A stretch of 30,977 nt of DNA from Thermostichus sp047462415 (lineage in GTDB: Bacteria > Cyanobacteriota > Cyanobacteriia > Thermostichales > Thermostichaceae): NCBI RefSeq assembly GCF_047462415.1, contig NZ_JANSJE010000030.1:1-30977 (forward strand). The letters run 5' to 3'. The position numbers were made by a program, and so were the translations under genes. Numbering within the stretch: the stretch's first letter is position 1; each line of letters opens with the position of its first letter. This document shows positions 17,175-24,368 of this stretch, piece after piece. Under the pieces are notes generated by a model. That model searched no databases and was not told the DNA's origin. It saw nothing but the letters and a program-made list of their open reading frames with translations.

Positions 17175-18452
17175 ATGACCCAAGTCCTGACTATCTCCTG
17201 CAAGCTCAATGTGTCTGCTTCGCAAGCCGTGAAGCTAGAGGCAACCTTGTCTGCTTTTGCACAAGCACTCCTCGCGCCAGCGGGCCGTAGGCCTTACTGG
17301 GTCAACCAAAACACACCAGAGAAGGTGGTCAACCCAGTCAAGCTTCAATCGCTCTGCTACCGCGCAATTCGTACCCGCTTTGGGCTCTCCAGCAATAAGG
17401 ACTCCGTCCCGCTAGCGCGAGTGGCACAACAGGTGTGCAGAAGGTTGGCCGCTGCCCGCAAGGTTGCCCAGCAAAAGAATCGTCCGGTCAAAGCGTTCAA
17501 GGGCGGCTTTGTTACCTACGATGCCCGCATCTTCTCTTTCCGGGAGAAGGACTGGACGGTGTCGCTGACCACCGTTGAGGGACGCGAACGTTTTGAGCTG
17601 GATATAGGTAACTACCAGCGCGGGATGCTGGCGGGTTCTCATCCCAAATCGGCCACGCTCATCAAGCGCAAAGACGGTTCCTACTCCATTCAAATTTGCG
17701 TGGAGTCTGAGGTGCCGGAGCCACAAGACACCACCAAGGCAATTGGCGTGGATTTGGGTAGGAGAGATATTGCCCATACTTCTGAGGGAGAGAACTGGAA
17801 TGGACAGCAGTTGAACCAGGTCAGAGACCACTACTCCCGGTTGAGAGCGGTTCTCCAACGCAAGGCCGGTAAGGGCACACGCAGCACTCGGCGTCGATGC
17901 CGGGAGCCGCTGCAACGGCTGTCTGGTCGGGAGAGACGTTTTCAAACTTGGGTCAATCACTGCATCTCCAAGTCCATTGTTGCTAGGGCACTGGCCACCC
18001 ACCGTTTTATTGCCTTGGAAGACTTGACCGGGATCCGGGAGCGTGTCAACCAACAGCCGCGCAGCAAGAGAGAGCGGCGGCGGTCAAACAGTGAGGCCTA
18101 CGGCCCGCTAGCGCGAGGGGCGTTTTACCCGTTGCGGCAGTTTGTGCACTACAAGGCAGCAAGAGCGGGGGTGAAGGTGGTGTTAGTACCACCTAGCTAC
18201 ACTTCGCAAACTTGTCACCGGTGTTTGTGGCTTGGGCAACGGGAAGGGAAGCATTTTCGTTGTGTCAACCCGGCCTGTGGTTGGGAAGGGGATGCAGATT
18301 TGAACGGTGCCAACGTGATTGCCCTTTTGGGGGTCGCTGTAAACCGGCCCAGAGGCCCGTGGTTGGCTTGCCAACTGCAGGGCTACCATTCGCGTCAGCG
18401 GCGCGGAGCGCTTAAGCCCGCTCCGTACCGCTTAGCGGTCGGAGTCGGGTAG
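17175..18452 (+). CDS. tnpB: TnpB, RNA-guided nuclease of IS200/IS605 family
   Basis: 425 residues from the ATG at 17175 (MTQVLTISCKL); an in-frame ATG at 17151 would add eight residues. TnpB proteins are omega-RNA-guided DNA nucleases, ancestors of Cas12, that help the element persist. The three RuvC acidic blocks are intact: GVDLG (Asp193), ALEDL (Glu282) and the DADLNGAN block (residues 373-380). The zinc ribbon has CHRC then CVNPACGW. The C-terminal tail (about 40 residues) runs through the right-end hairpin, so coding and RNA/DNA-end functions overlap. A 14-base repeat, CCCGCTAGCGCGAG, occurs twice in frame (17408, 18104). All key residues are present, so it may be active. Confidence 0.93.
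   Translation: MTQVLTISCKLNVSASQAVKLEATLSAFAQALLAPAGRRPYWVNQNTPEKVVNPVKLQSLCYRAIRTRFGLSSNKDSVPLARVAQQVCRRLAAARKVAQQKNRPVKAFKGGFVTYDARIFSFREKDWTVSLTTVEGRERFELDIGNYQRGMLAGSHPKSATLIKRKDGSYSIQICVESEVPEPQDTTKAIGVDLGRRDIAHTSEGENWNGQQLNQVRDHYSRLRAVLQRKAGKGTRSTRRRCREPLQRLSGRERRFQTWVNHCISKSIVARALATHRFIALEDLTGIRERVNQQPRSKRERRRSNSEAYGPLARGAFYPLRQFVHYKAARAGVKVVLVPPSYTSQTCHRCLWLGQREGKHFRCVNPACGWEGDADLNGANVIALLGVAVNRPRGPWLACQLQGYHSRQRRGALKPAPYRLAVGVG
18417..18449 (+). repeat. Right-end hairpin of TnpB element, copy 1
   Basis: Pairing is CCCG-CTCCG-(T)-ACCGC, loop TTA, then GCGGT-CGGAG-(T)-CGGG. T bulges at 18426 and 18445 match those of the left hairpin. It lies inside the last codons of tnpB, immediately before the TAG, and is the expected place for the 3' part of the guide RNA scaffold. 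Confidence 0.75.
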
Positions 18453-18486
18453 TTTACGGTGCCTATTTCAGGTAGTATTGCTGGGT

Positions 18487-18582
18487 GTGGGTTTTCTGAG
18501 TTTAGAAATAGACCGCGACCTCAACGCAGTGCAAAGCCTGGCGTGGAGTTTCCTGTTGCGGGGTTGGGAGCCGGCCAGTTAG
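18487..18582 (+). pseudogene. Decayed 3' end of a second tnpB
   Basis: One frame reads EIDRDLNAVQSLAWSFLLRG and ends at TAG 18580-18582; a neighbouring frame just upstream reads AGCGF. Together these look like the CGxEIDRDLNAAxNL end of a TnpB zinc ribbon with its third RuvC Asp, split by a frameshift. No start or body is present. A further frame (about 18582-18650, GNAEAGSKAATLQRL) may be more of the same tail. It is distinct from the intact tnpB, whose own motif is DADLNGAN. Confidence 0.5.
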
Positions 18583-18693
18583 GAAACGCGGAAGCAGGAA
18601 GTAAAGCGGCAACGCTGCAGAGGCTGAGGACTCTATTCTGCGGGGTGGGGTGGGGATGCTTTGTTACCGTTTCGTGAACCTTTCGGAGCGGAC

Positions 18694-20421
18694 ATGAGGA
18701 CTTTTCCTTCTCCAGAGGTACTCCGTCGGCTGCCGGCTGGGGCTGCTGATGGGGCTATTATTCTGGGCACGTTGGTTCTCCTGGCCTTGGTGGCGCAGGT
18801 GGGGACGGGGGCTTTTGAGCAGTTTCAGCCGCCGGCGCTGGTGCCCCGAGTCGACCTGGATCCGCGCAACCTGCCCTACTACGCCGCCCGCTCCACCTTG
18901 CGCATGTTCATCGCCCTCTTCTTTTCCACCCTTTTTACCCTGATCTACGGGTATATCGCCGCCAAAAGCCGCTGGGCGGAGCGAATTTTGATCCCCCTGT
19001 TGGATATCTTGCAATCGGTGCCGGTGTTGGGGTTTCTCTCCATTACCGTTACCGGCTTTATCGCGCTTTTTCCCGGCAGCCTGCTGGGTCTGGAGGCGGC
19101 TTCTATCTTCGCCATCTTCACCAGCCAGGTTTGGAACATGACTTTTTCCTTTTACCAATCCTTGCGCACCCTGCCGCAGGAGCTGGTGGAAGCGGCTACC
19201 CTCTACCGCTTGTCGGGCTGGCAGCGCTTCGTCCAGTTGGAAGTGCCGGCAGCGATGGTGGGCCTCATCTGGAACGCCATGATGAGTTTTGGCGGGGGAT
19301 GGTTCTTTGTGGCCGCCAGCGAGGCCATCAGCGTGCTTAACCAGGAGTACACCCTGCCTGGCCTGGGATCCTATGTGGAAGCCGCCGTTCAAGCAGAAGA
19401 TCTGCCCAAGTTGGGCTGGGCGCTTTTGACCATGGCGGTGGTGATCCTGCTGGTGGATCAGCTCTTCTGGCGGCCTCTGGTGGCCTGGTCGGATAAGTTT
19501 CGCCTGGAGCAGAGCGCCGGTGCGGCTGCCCCGGAGTCGTGGCTGTATGATCTGCTGACCGCAGCGCGGATCCCGCGGTTGCTGGGCAATTGGCTGGCTC
19601 CCTTCCGAGAATTGGCGGATCGGCTGTTGTCCTATTTAACTCGCCCGCGCTGGGGGGATCCACCCAATCCCGAGGCGGAGCGACGCCGCGAGCGGCTGTT
19701 GACTCAGCTCTCTTGGCTGGCCATTGGCGGGATCGGGATTTGGATTGTTCATTTTGTGTCCACCACCGTGGGTTTCGGGGAGGTGCTGCTGACCTTTGGG
19801 CTGGGGATCCTCACCCTGCTGCGGGTCAGCGTGCTGTTGGTTTTCGCCACCGTGATCTGGACGCCGATCGGAGTGGCCATCGGCTTTAATCCACGCCTGG
19901 CAAAGTTGCTGCAGCCGGTGGTGCAATTTCTGGCAGCTTTTCCGGCCAATTTCCTCTTTCCATTTGCCACGCTGTTTTTCATCCGCACCCAAATTAGCAT
20001 TGAGTGGGGCAGCATTTTGCTGATGTCGTTGGGAGCGCAGTGGTACATTCTCTTTAACTCCATTGCCGGCGCCCAGAGCATTCCCACAGATTTGCGCGAG
20101 ATGGCCGTGGATGTGGGCTTGCGGGGATGGCAGCGCTGGCAAAAGCTGATTATTCCGGGGATCTTTTCTGCCTGGGTTACCGGGGGGATCACGGCCAGCG
20201 GCGGCGCTTGGAACGCTAGCATTGTCTCGGAGATCGTGGCCTGGGGATCCACCACTCTCAAGGCTACGGGATTGGGCACCTATATCGCTGAGGCAACGGC
20301 GGTGGGAGATTGGCCCCGCATTACTTTGGGCATTGGCATGATGAGCTTGTTTGTGGTGGGCATCAATCGCCTTTTCTGGCGGCGGTTGTATCAATTGGCA
20401 GAAGAAAAATATCACCTTTAA
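18694..20421 (+). CDS. ABC transporter, duplicated permease (anion/NitT-TauT type)
   Basis: 575 residues with two fused BPD-type permease domains of about six membrane helices each, so one polypeptide replaces a permease dimer. Each half keeps the EAA loop that docks the ATPase: EAATLYRLSGWQRFVQLEVP (from residue 166) and EMAVDVGLRGWQRWQKLIIP (from residue 469). A soluble linker (about residues 270-340) joins them. The ATG at 18694 has GGAG upstream and begins MRTFPSPEV; the earlier TTG is unlikely. The next gene, 18 bases on, is its ATPase. No binding protein gene is nearby. The fused form resembles the group annotated as duplicated anion permease; the substrate is unknown. Confidence 0.9.
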   Translation: MRTFPSPEVLRRLPAGAADGAIILGTLVLLALVAQVGTGAFEQFQPPALVPRVDLDPRNLPYYAARSTLRMFIALFFSTLFTLIYGYIAAKSRWAERILIPLLDILQSVPVLGFLSITVTGFIALFPGSLLGLEAASIFAIFTSQVWNMTFSFYQSLRTLPQELVEAATLYRLSGWQRFVQLEVPAAMVGLIWNAMMSFGGGWFFVAASEAISVLNQEYTLPGLGSYVEAAVQAEDLPKLGWALLTMAVVILLVDQLFWRPLVAWSDKFRLEQSAGAAAPESWLYDLLTAARIPRLLGNWLAPFRELADRLLSYLTRPRWGDPPNPEAERRRERLLTQLSWLAIGGIGIWIVHFVSTTVGFGEVLLTFGLGILTLLRVSVLLVFATVIWTPIGVAIGFNPRLAKLLQPVVQFLAAFPANFLFPFATLFFIRTQISIEWGSILLMSLGAQWYILFNSIAGAQSIPTDLREMAVDVGLRGWQRWQKLIIPGIFSAWVTGGITASGGAWNASIVSEIVAWGSTTLKATGLGTYIAEATAVGDWPRITLGIGMMSLFVVGINRLFWRRLYQLAEEKYHL

Positions 20422-20439
20422 TCTTTGAGGCTATCTGAT

Positions 20440-21813
20440 ATGAGTTCTGCAGCTTCTCCGGTTCTGATCGAAGTTGAGAGGGTCTACAAGCGCTTTCCTT
20501 TGCCGGAGGGCAAGGGCGAGTTTACGGTTTTAAGCCAGATAGATTTGCAAGTGCGGGCAGGGGAAGTTTTGGCTTTGTTGGGCCGCAGCGGCAGCGGCAA
20601 AAGCACCCTGCTGCGCATCATGGCGGGCCTGATCCCGCCTAGCGAAGGGCGAGTGTTGAGCAATGGACGTCCTCTGCGGGGCCCCAACCCGGATGTGGCC
20701 ATGGTGTTTCAGAGTTTTGCTCTCTTGCCCTGGCTGACGGTGCAGGAAAATGTGGAGCTGGGGCTGCAGGCTCAAGGGATCCCGCGCGAGATCCGGCGGC
20801 AAAGGGCCCTCAAGGCCATCGACCTGGTGGGCCTGGATGGGTTCGAGAACGCCTACCCCAAGGAACTCTCGGGGGGCATGAAGCAGCGGGTGGGCTTTGC
20901 CCGCGCCTTTGTTCTAGAGCCCAAGGTGCTGTTTATGGACGAGCCCTTCAGCGCTCTGGACGTGCTGACGGCGGAGAACCTGCGGGGGGAGATCGACGAG
21001 CTCTGGAACACCCAGGCCTTCCCTTCCCAGAGCATTCTCATCGTTACCCACAACATCGAAGAGGCCGTGTTTTTGGCGGATCGGGTGGTGATCCTGGGAT
21101 CCAAGCCGGGGCGGATCCGGGGAGAGGTGAAAATCGACCTGCCGCGGCCCCACGAACGTACGGATCCCCGCTTCAAGTCCCTGGTCGACTACATCTACGA
21201 GATCATGACCAATCCGGAGATCCCGGTAACCGGCGAGGTGGCTGCCCCCACTTCGGTAAGCAGTAGGGCAACTTCTCCCTACGCGCTGCCCCTGCCCCAT
21301 GCGCGGGTGGGCGGCATCAGTGGTTTGCTGGAGCTGATTGTGGAATGGCCGCAGGCACGGGTAGAGATTGCCGAGCTGGCCGAGCGGCTGCAACTGGCGG
21401 TGGATGACTTGCTGCCGATTTTGGATGCGGCGGTGCTGTTGGGCTTTGCCGAGGTAAGCGGCAGGGTGGTACAACTGACCGAGATCGGCCAAGACTTTGC
21501 CAACACCACCATCTTGCGCAGCAAGGATCTCTTCCGACAGCAGCTTTTGGCACGGGTGCCGGTCTTCAAGAGCATCCTGCAGACGCTGGAAGAAAAAAAC
21601 AGCCGCTCCATGCGGGCGGACTTCTTCTTGGATCTCTGGGACGAACATTTTCCCCACGAGGAAGCTGAGCGGCAGTTTGCTACAGCCGTTGACTGGGGGC
21701 GCTATGCGGAGCTCTTTGAGTACGATGCCTCGGAAGAGCGGCTGTATCTCCCGGATCCCAGCGAAAGCTCCGCCGCTTCTGAGCCTGTCGGCCTTGATTC
21801 CCGTTCTGGCTAG
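20440..21813 (+). CDS. ABC transporter ATPase with C-terminal AAA-associated domain
   Basis: 457 residues. The N-terminal nucleotide-binding domain has Walker A GRSGSGKST (Lys54), Q-loop FQSFALLPW, signature LSGGMKQRV, Walker B VLFMDEP (Asp167, Glu168) and switch THNIEEAVF, in the nitrate/sulfonate/taurine subgroup. After about residue 275 comes a 180-residue extension containing a winged-helix-like part (ELAERLQLAVDDLLPILDAA, then a GFAEVSGR wing) and a helical region. This matches the AAA-associated C-terminal domain found with duplicated permeases and could sense substrate or a regulator. The ATG at 20440 is chosen; the TTG at 20425 is weaker. Confidence 0.92.
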   Translation: MSSAASPVLIEVERVYKRFPLPEGKGEFTVLSQIDLQVRAGEVLALLGRSGSGKSTLLRIMAGLIPPSEGRVLSNGRPLRGPNPDVAMVFQSFALLPWLTVQENVELGLQAQGIPREIRRQRALKAIDLVGLDGFENAYPKELSGGMKQRVGFARAFVLEPKVLFMDEPFSALDVLTAENLRGEIDELWNTQAFPSQSILIVTHNIEEAVFLADRVVILGSKPGRIRGEVKIDLPRPHERTDPRFKSLVDYIYEIMTNPEIPVTGEVAAPTSVSSRATSPYALPLPHARVGGISGLLELIVEWPQARVEIAELAERLQLAVDDLLPILDAAVLLGFAEVSGRVVQLTEIGQDFANTTILRSKDLFRQQLLARVPVFKSILQTLEEKNSRSMRADFFLDLWDEHFPHEEAERQFATAVDWGRYAELFEYDASEERLYLPDPSESSAASEPVGLDSRSG

Positions 21814-21815
21814 GG

Positions 21816-21845
21816 CCAGCTTGGCTTTGCCTTTTCCAAAGCTGG
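21816..21845. terminator. Stem-loop after the ABC operon
   Basis: CCAGCTTGG (21816-21824) pairs with CCAAAGCTGG (21836-21845) with one bulged A, directly after the ATPase stop and before darT. No T-run follows, so termination is only possible. It separates the transporter operon from the toxin-antitoxin pair. Confidence 0.4.
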
Positions 21846-21864
21846 GTCGTAGGTTAGAGGTACG

Positions 21865-22512
21865 ATGCCTATCCCAGAAAGCCCGAAAATTTACCACATC
21901 ACTCATGTGGACAACTTGCAAGGTATCGTAACTGCCGGCGGCCTACTTTCTGACGCGGCAATCCTGCAGCAAGGCGGGCCGACGCAAATAATTGGCATGT
22001 CCAAAATCAAGCGGCGCCGAATCGAGGAGCTGGAAGTTGCCTGTCACCCCGACACAAAAGTCGGCGACTATGTTCCCTTTTATTTTTGCCCGCGCTCGAT
22101 CATGCTTTATGTTATCCACTGCGCCAACCACCCCGAGTTGGCCTATCGCGGCGGGCAGACCCTAGTCGTACACCTCGAAGCCGATCTGTACCGGGTCATC
22201 AATTGGGCTGACCACAGTGGAACTCGATGGGCTTTCTCCCTCTCCAATGCAGGGGCACGCTACACTGAGTTTCGCGCACAACTCGACTGTCTTGGTGAGC
22301 TAGACTGGGATGCCATTAGTGCTAGGGATTTTCGCAACTCAGATATTAAAGAGCGCAAGCAGGCAGAATTTCTCGTCCATGGCTATTTCCCTTTTGATCT
22401 CGTTGAAAGGATCGGAGTGTGCCAGGCTAGCGTCAAAGACAGGGTCAACCAAGCATTGGCAGGAAGTAGGTATAATCCTGCGGTTGAAGTCCGTGCCGAT
22501 TGGTATTTTTAG
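21865..22512 (+). CDS. darT: DarT toxin, thymidine-specific DNA ADP-ribosyltransferase
   Basis: 215 residues. DarT uses NAD+ to attach ADP-ribose to thymidine in single-stranded DNA, blocking replication; it acts in stasis and phage defence. The NAD-binding start IYHITHVDNL (His11, His14) and the catalytic motif KQAEFLVHGYFP (Glu168) are intact, as are FYFCPRSIMLYVI and the middle RWAFSLSNAGA block. Length fits the DarT (DUF4433) family. The ATG has AGAGG nine bases upstream. The stop is 12 bases before darG, the usual toxin-then-antitoxin order. No GGATCC palindrome occurs here, unlike neighbouring regions, which fits a transferred module. Confidence 0.93.
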   Translation: MPIPESPKIYHITHVDNLQGIVTAGGLLSDAAILQQGGPTQIIGMSKIKRRRIEELEVACHPDTKVGDYVPFYFCPRSIMLYVIHCANHPELAYRGGQTLVVHLEADLYRVINWADHSGTRWAFSLSNAGARYTEFRAQLDCLGELDWDAISARDFRNSDIKERKQAEFLVHGYFPFDLVERIGVCQASVKDRVNQALAGSRYNPAVEVRADWYF

Positions 22513-22524
22513 CGGAGAGAGGCC

Positions 22525-23595
22525 ATGAACCTCGAGTACTGTGTCGGGGATATCCTGAAAGCGGATGCGGAAGCGCTGGTCAATTCCGTTAACTGCGTTG
22601 GCGCCATGGGCCGTGGCATTGCGCTGCAGTTCAAAAAAGCCTGGCCTGAGAACTTCAAGGCCTACGCAGCAGCTTGCCGACGGGGGGAGGTTCGGCCGGG
22701 CAAACTATTGGTTTTCGAGACAGGAAAGCTGACCAATCCGCGCTACATTATCAATTTTCCCACCAAGCGCCACTGGCGAGGGAAGTCGAGGATTGAGGAC
22801 ATTGAGGCTGGGCTGCAGTCCCTTGTCCAAGAGATCAGGCGCCTTGACCTACATTCGGTTGCTTTGCCACCCCTAGGCTGTGGCCTCGGTGGTCTCAGTT
22901 GGCCAGATGTTCGCTCCCGCATCGAGCGGGCACTGGCAACGCTCACGGATGTCCGCATTCTTGTCTATGAGCCGACTGAAGTTCAGCTTTTGCCGAAGAG
23001 CATGCGCCGTGGGCAGGTTTCCACCTTGACCCCGGGAAGAGCGGTGCTGGTGGGCCTCATGGAGCGTTACATCAACGGTCTACTGGTTCCCTTCGTTTCC
23101 CTGCTCGAGCTGCACAAGCTGATGTACTTCCTGCAGGAGGCCGGGGAGCCGCTGCGCCTGCGGTTCACGAAGGGCGTCTATGGCCCCTATGCTGAGAACC
23201 TGCGGCATGTTCTCAAGGAAATCGAAGGGCACTACATCTCCGGGTACGGATCGGGGGGTGACCAACCGGACAAGAAGCTAGAGCTTGTGCCTGGCGCCGT
23301 TGAGGAGGCCTACAGCTACCTCGCCAGTCAGCCGGAGACGAGAGAACGTTTCGAGCGTGTTAGCGACCTCGTGGAGGGTTTTGAGTCGCCATATGGTTTA
23401 GAACTGCTCGCCACTGCCCATTGGATCATAACTCGCGACCACCCCAGCACGGCGGAGGAGCTGGTGGAGGGTTTCCACGCCTGGGCGGAAAGAAAGCGAC
23501 GATTCAGCAAGAAACAAATCCTGCTCGCCACTCAAGTTTTGGTAGAGAAGGGATGGGTCAGGGCCTTTCCGACGCAGCAGTTCGCAACCAGCTAA
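22525..23595 (+). CDS. darG: DarG antitoxin, macrodomain ADP-ribosyl-glycohydrolase
   Basis: 356 residues. Removes ADP-ribose from thymidine in DNA and also binds DarT. The macrodomain (residues 1-155) has GDILKADAEALVNSVNCVGA, MGRGIALQFKKAWP and NFPTKRHWRGKS, where Lys81 corresponds to the catalytic Lys of Thermus DarG; PPLGCGLGGLSW binds the distal ribose. The C-terminal domain (about 170-356, beginning VGLMERYINGLLVPFVSLLE, with KGVYGPYAENLRHVL) is the toxin-binding domain seen in full-length DarG. GAGAGG precedes the ATG. Translation is probably coupled to darT through the short gap. Confidence 0.93.
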   Translation: MNLEYCVGDILKADAEALVNSVNCVGAMGRGIALQFKKAWPENFKAYAAACRRGEVRPGKLLVFETGKLTNPRYIINFPTKRHWRGKSRIEDIEAGLQSLVQEIRRLDLHSVALPPLGCGLGGLSWPDVRSRIERALATLTDVRILVYEPTEVQLLPKSMRRGQVSTLTPGRAVLVGLMERYINGLLVPFVSLLELHKLMYFLQEAGEPLRLRFTKGVYGPYAENLRHVLKEIEGHYISGYGSGGDQPDKKLELVPGAVEEAYSYLASQPETRERFERVSDLVEGFESPYGLELLATAHWIITRDHPSTAEELVEGFHAWAERKRRFSKKQILLATQVLVEKGWVRAFPTQQFATS

Positions 23596-23642
23596 AGCAG
23601 GTTCGAGATATGGTCATTCCAGGCTAGATCGAGACAGCTCCC

Positions 23643-23659
23643 AAGCGCTCCGCGCCGCT
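23643..23659. repeat. 17-base repeat shared with tnpB 3' end
   Basis: AAGCGCTCCGCGCCGCT is the exact reverse complement of 18397-18413, which lies inside the tnpB tail just before its right-end hairpin. It has the look of a small dispersed cyanobacterial repeat. Confidence 0.6.
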
Positions 23660-23667
23660 ACCCCCAG

Positions 23668-23690
23668 CCCCTCTCCCAGAGAGAGAGGGG
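23668..23690. repeat. REP-like hairpin, copy A
   Basis: CCCCTCTC (23668-23675) pairs perfectly with GAGAGGGG (23683-23690) over a 7-base loop. Related hairpins occur at 28216 and 30754. No T-run follows. Confidence 0.65.
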
Positions 23691-23844
23691 AGTTGTGGAT
23701 GAACTTGAAGAACTGTTTCATCGCTATTTGATAATTTGATTCCTGCCCCGGATCGCTGTACAGTTTTCCTCTCTAGCCTCTGTTCAAAGGGAGAAGAGAA
23801 CTAGGGATCGACGCGACGAGCCATTTTGCTGCCACCGGCCATGC

Positions 23845-24294
23845 CTACTCGTAAATCCAGCTTTGGGTGGCGGGCGTCCAGCTTACCAGCTCGGATTCCT
23901 GGAACCAAAGGGCGATCTCCCGTTGGGCGGTCTCGGGGCCATCGGAGCCATGGACGAGGTTGCGGCCAATATCAATGCCAAAATCGCCGCGGATGGTGCC
24001 CGGCTCGGCGTCCAAAGGGTTGGTCTTGCCGATGAGCTTGCGAGCGGCAGCAATCACCCCTTTGCCCTGCCAGACCATGGCCACCACCGGCCCTGAGGTG
24101 ATGAACTTCACCAAACCGGGGAAGAAGGGGCGCTCCTTGTGTTCAGCGTAGTGGGCTTCCGCCAGCTCTTGGCTTACCTGCACCAGCTTTAGGCCCACCA
24201 ATTGGTAGCCCCGGCTTTCCAGGCGCTGGATGATGGTGCCCACCAGACCCCGCTGCACGCCGTCTGGCTTAATGGCGATAAAGGTGCGCTCCAT
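23845..24294 (-). CDS. ndk: Nucleoside diphosphate kinase
   Basis: 149 residues. Transfers the gamma phosphate from ATP to other nucleoside diphosphates through a phosphohistidine. The start MERTFIAIKPDGVQRGLVG is classic, and the active site NLVHGSDGPETA contains the phospho-accepting His115. FTSGP is replaced by ITSGPVVAMVW, which is normal variation. Full length. It is downstream of hupE in the same direction (74-base gap), and may share a transcript with it. Confidence 0.97.
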   Translation of the reverse strand: MERTFIAIKPDGVQRGLVGTIIQRLESRGYQLVGLKLVQVSQELAEAHYAEHKERPFFPGLVKFITSGPVVAMVWQGKGVIAAARKLIGKTNPLDAEPGTIRGDFGIDIGRNLVHGSDGPETAQREIALWFQESELVSWTPATQSWIYE

Positions 24295-24368
24295 GGGATC
24301 TCCCCTTGTTGTTACTCATCTTCACCGTTATCCTTGTACCGGATTGGGGATCCCCAGTGCAAGGGTGT

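Larger units (their letters stand above)
17095..18480 (+). mobile_element. IS200/IS605-type element with tnpB only (copy 1)
   Basis: The left edge is set at 17095, where identity with the copy at 30856 begins. The right edge is uncertain and lies somewhere after the hairpin at 18417-18449. The element contains one gene, tnpB, and no Y1 transposase tnpA, so it would need TnpA from elsewhere. Both ends carry a near-identical type of hairpin with bulged bases, as expected for the subterminal structures that TnpA recognises. There are no terminal inverted repeats in the classical sense. Confidence 0.75.
23596..23844. other. Spacer after darG with repeat elements
   Basis: Holds a 17-base sequence shared with the 3' end of tnpB and a REP-like hairpin, both listed separately. 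The rest is AT-richer, and I see no gene. Confidence 0.5.

Noticed and set aside
18459..18677. 72-codon GTG frame after tnpB
   Set aside because: Composition and frame breaks fit a decayed tnpB tail better than a gene.
23668..23690. CRISPR-like repeat reading of the CT/GA hairpins
   Set aside because: Three scattered single hairpins without regular spacing or spacers; no cas genes.
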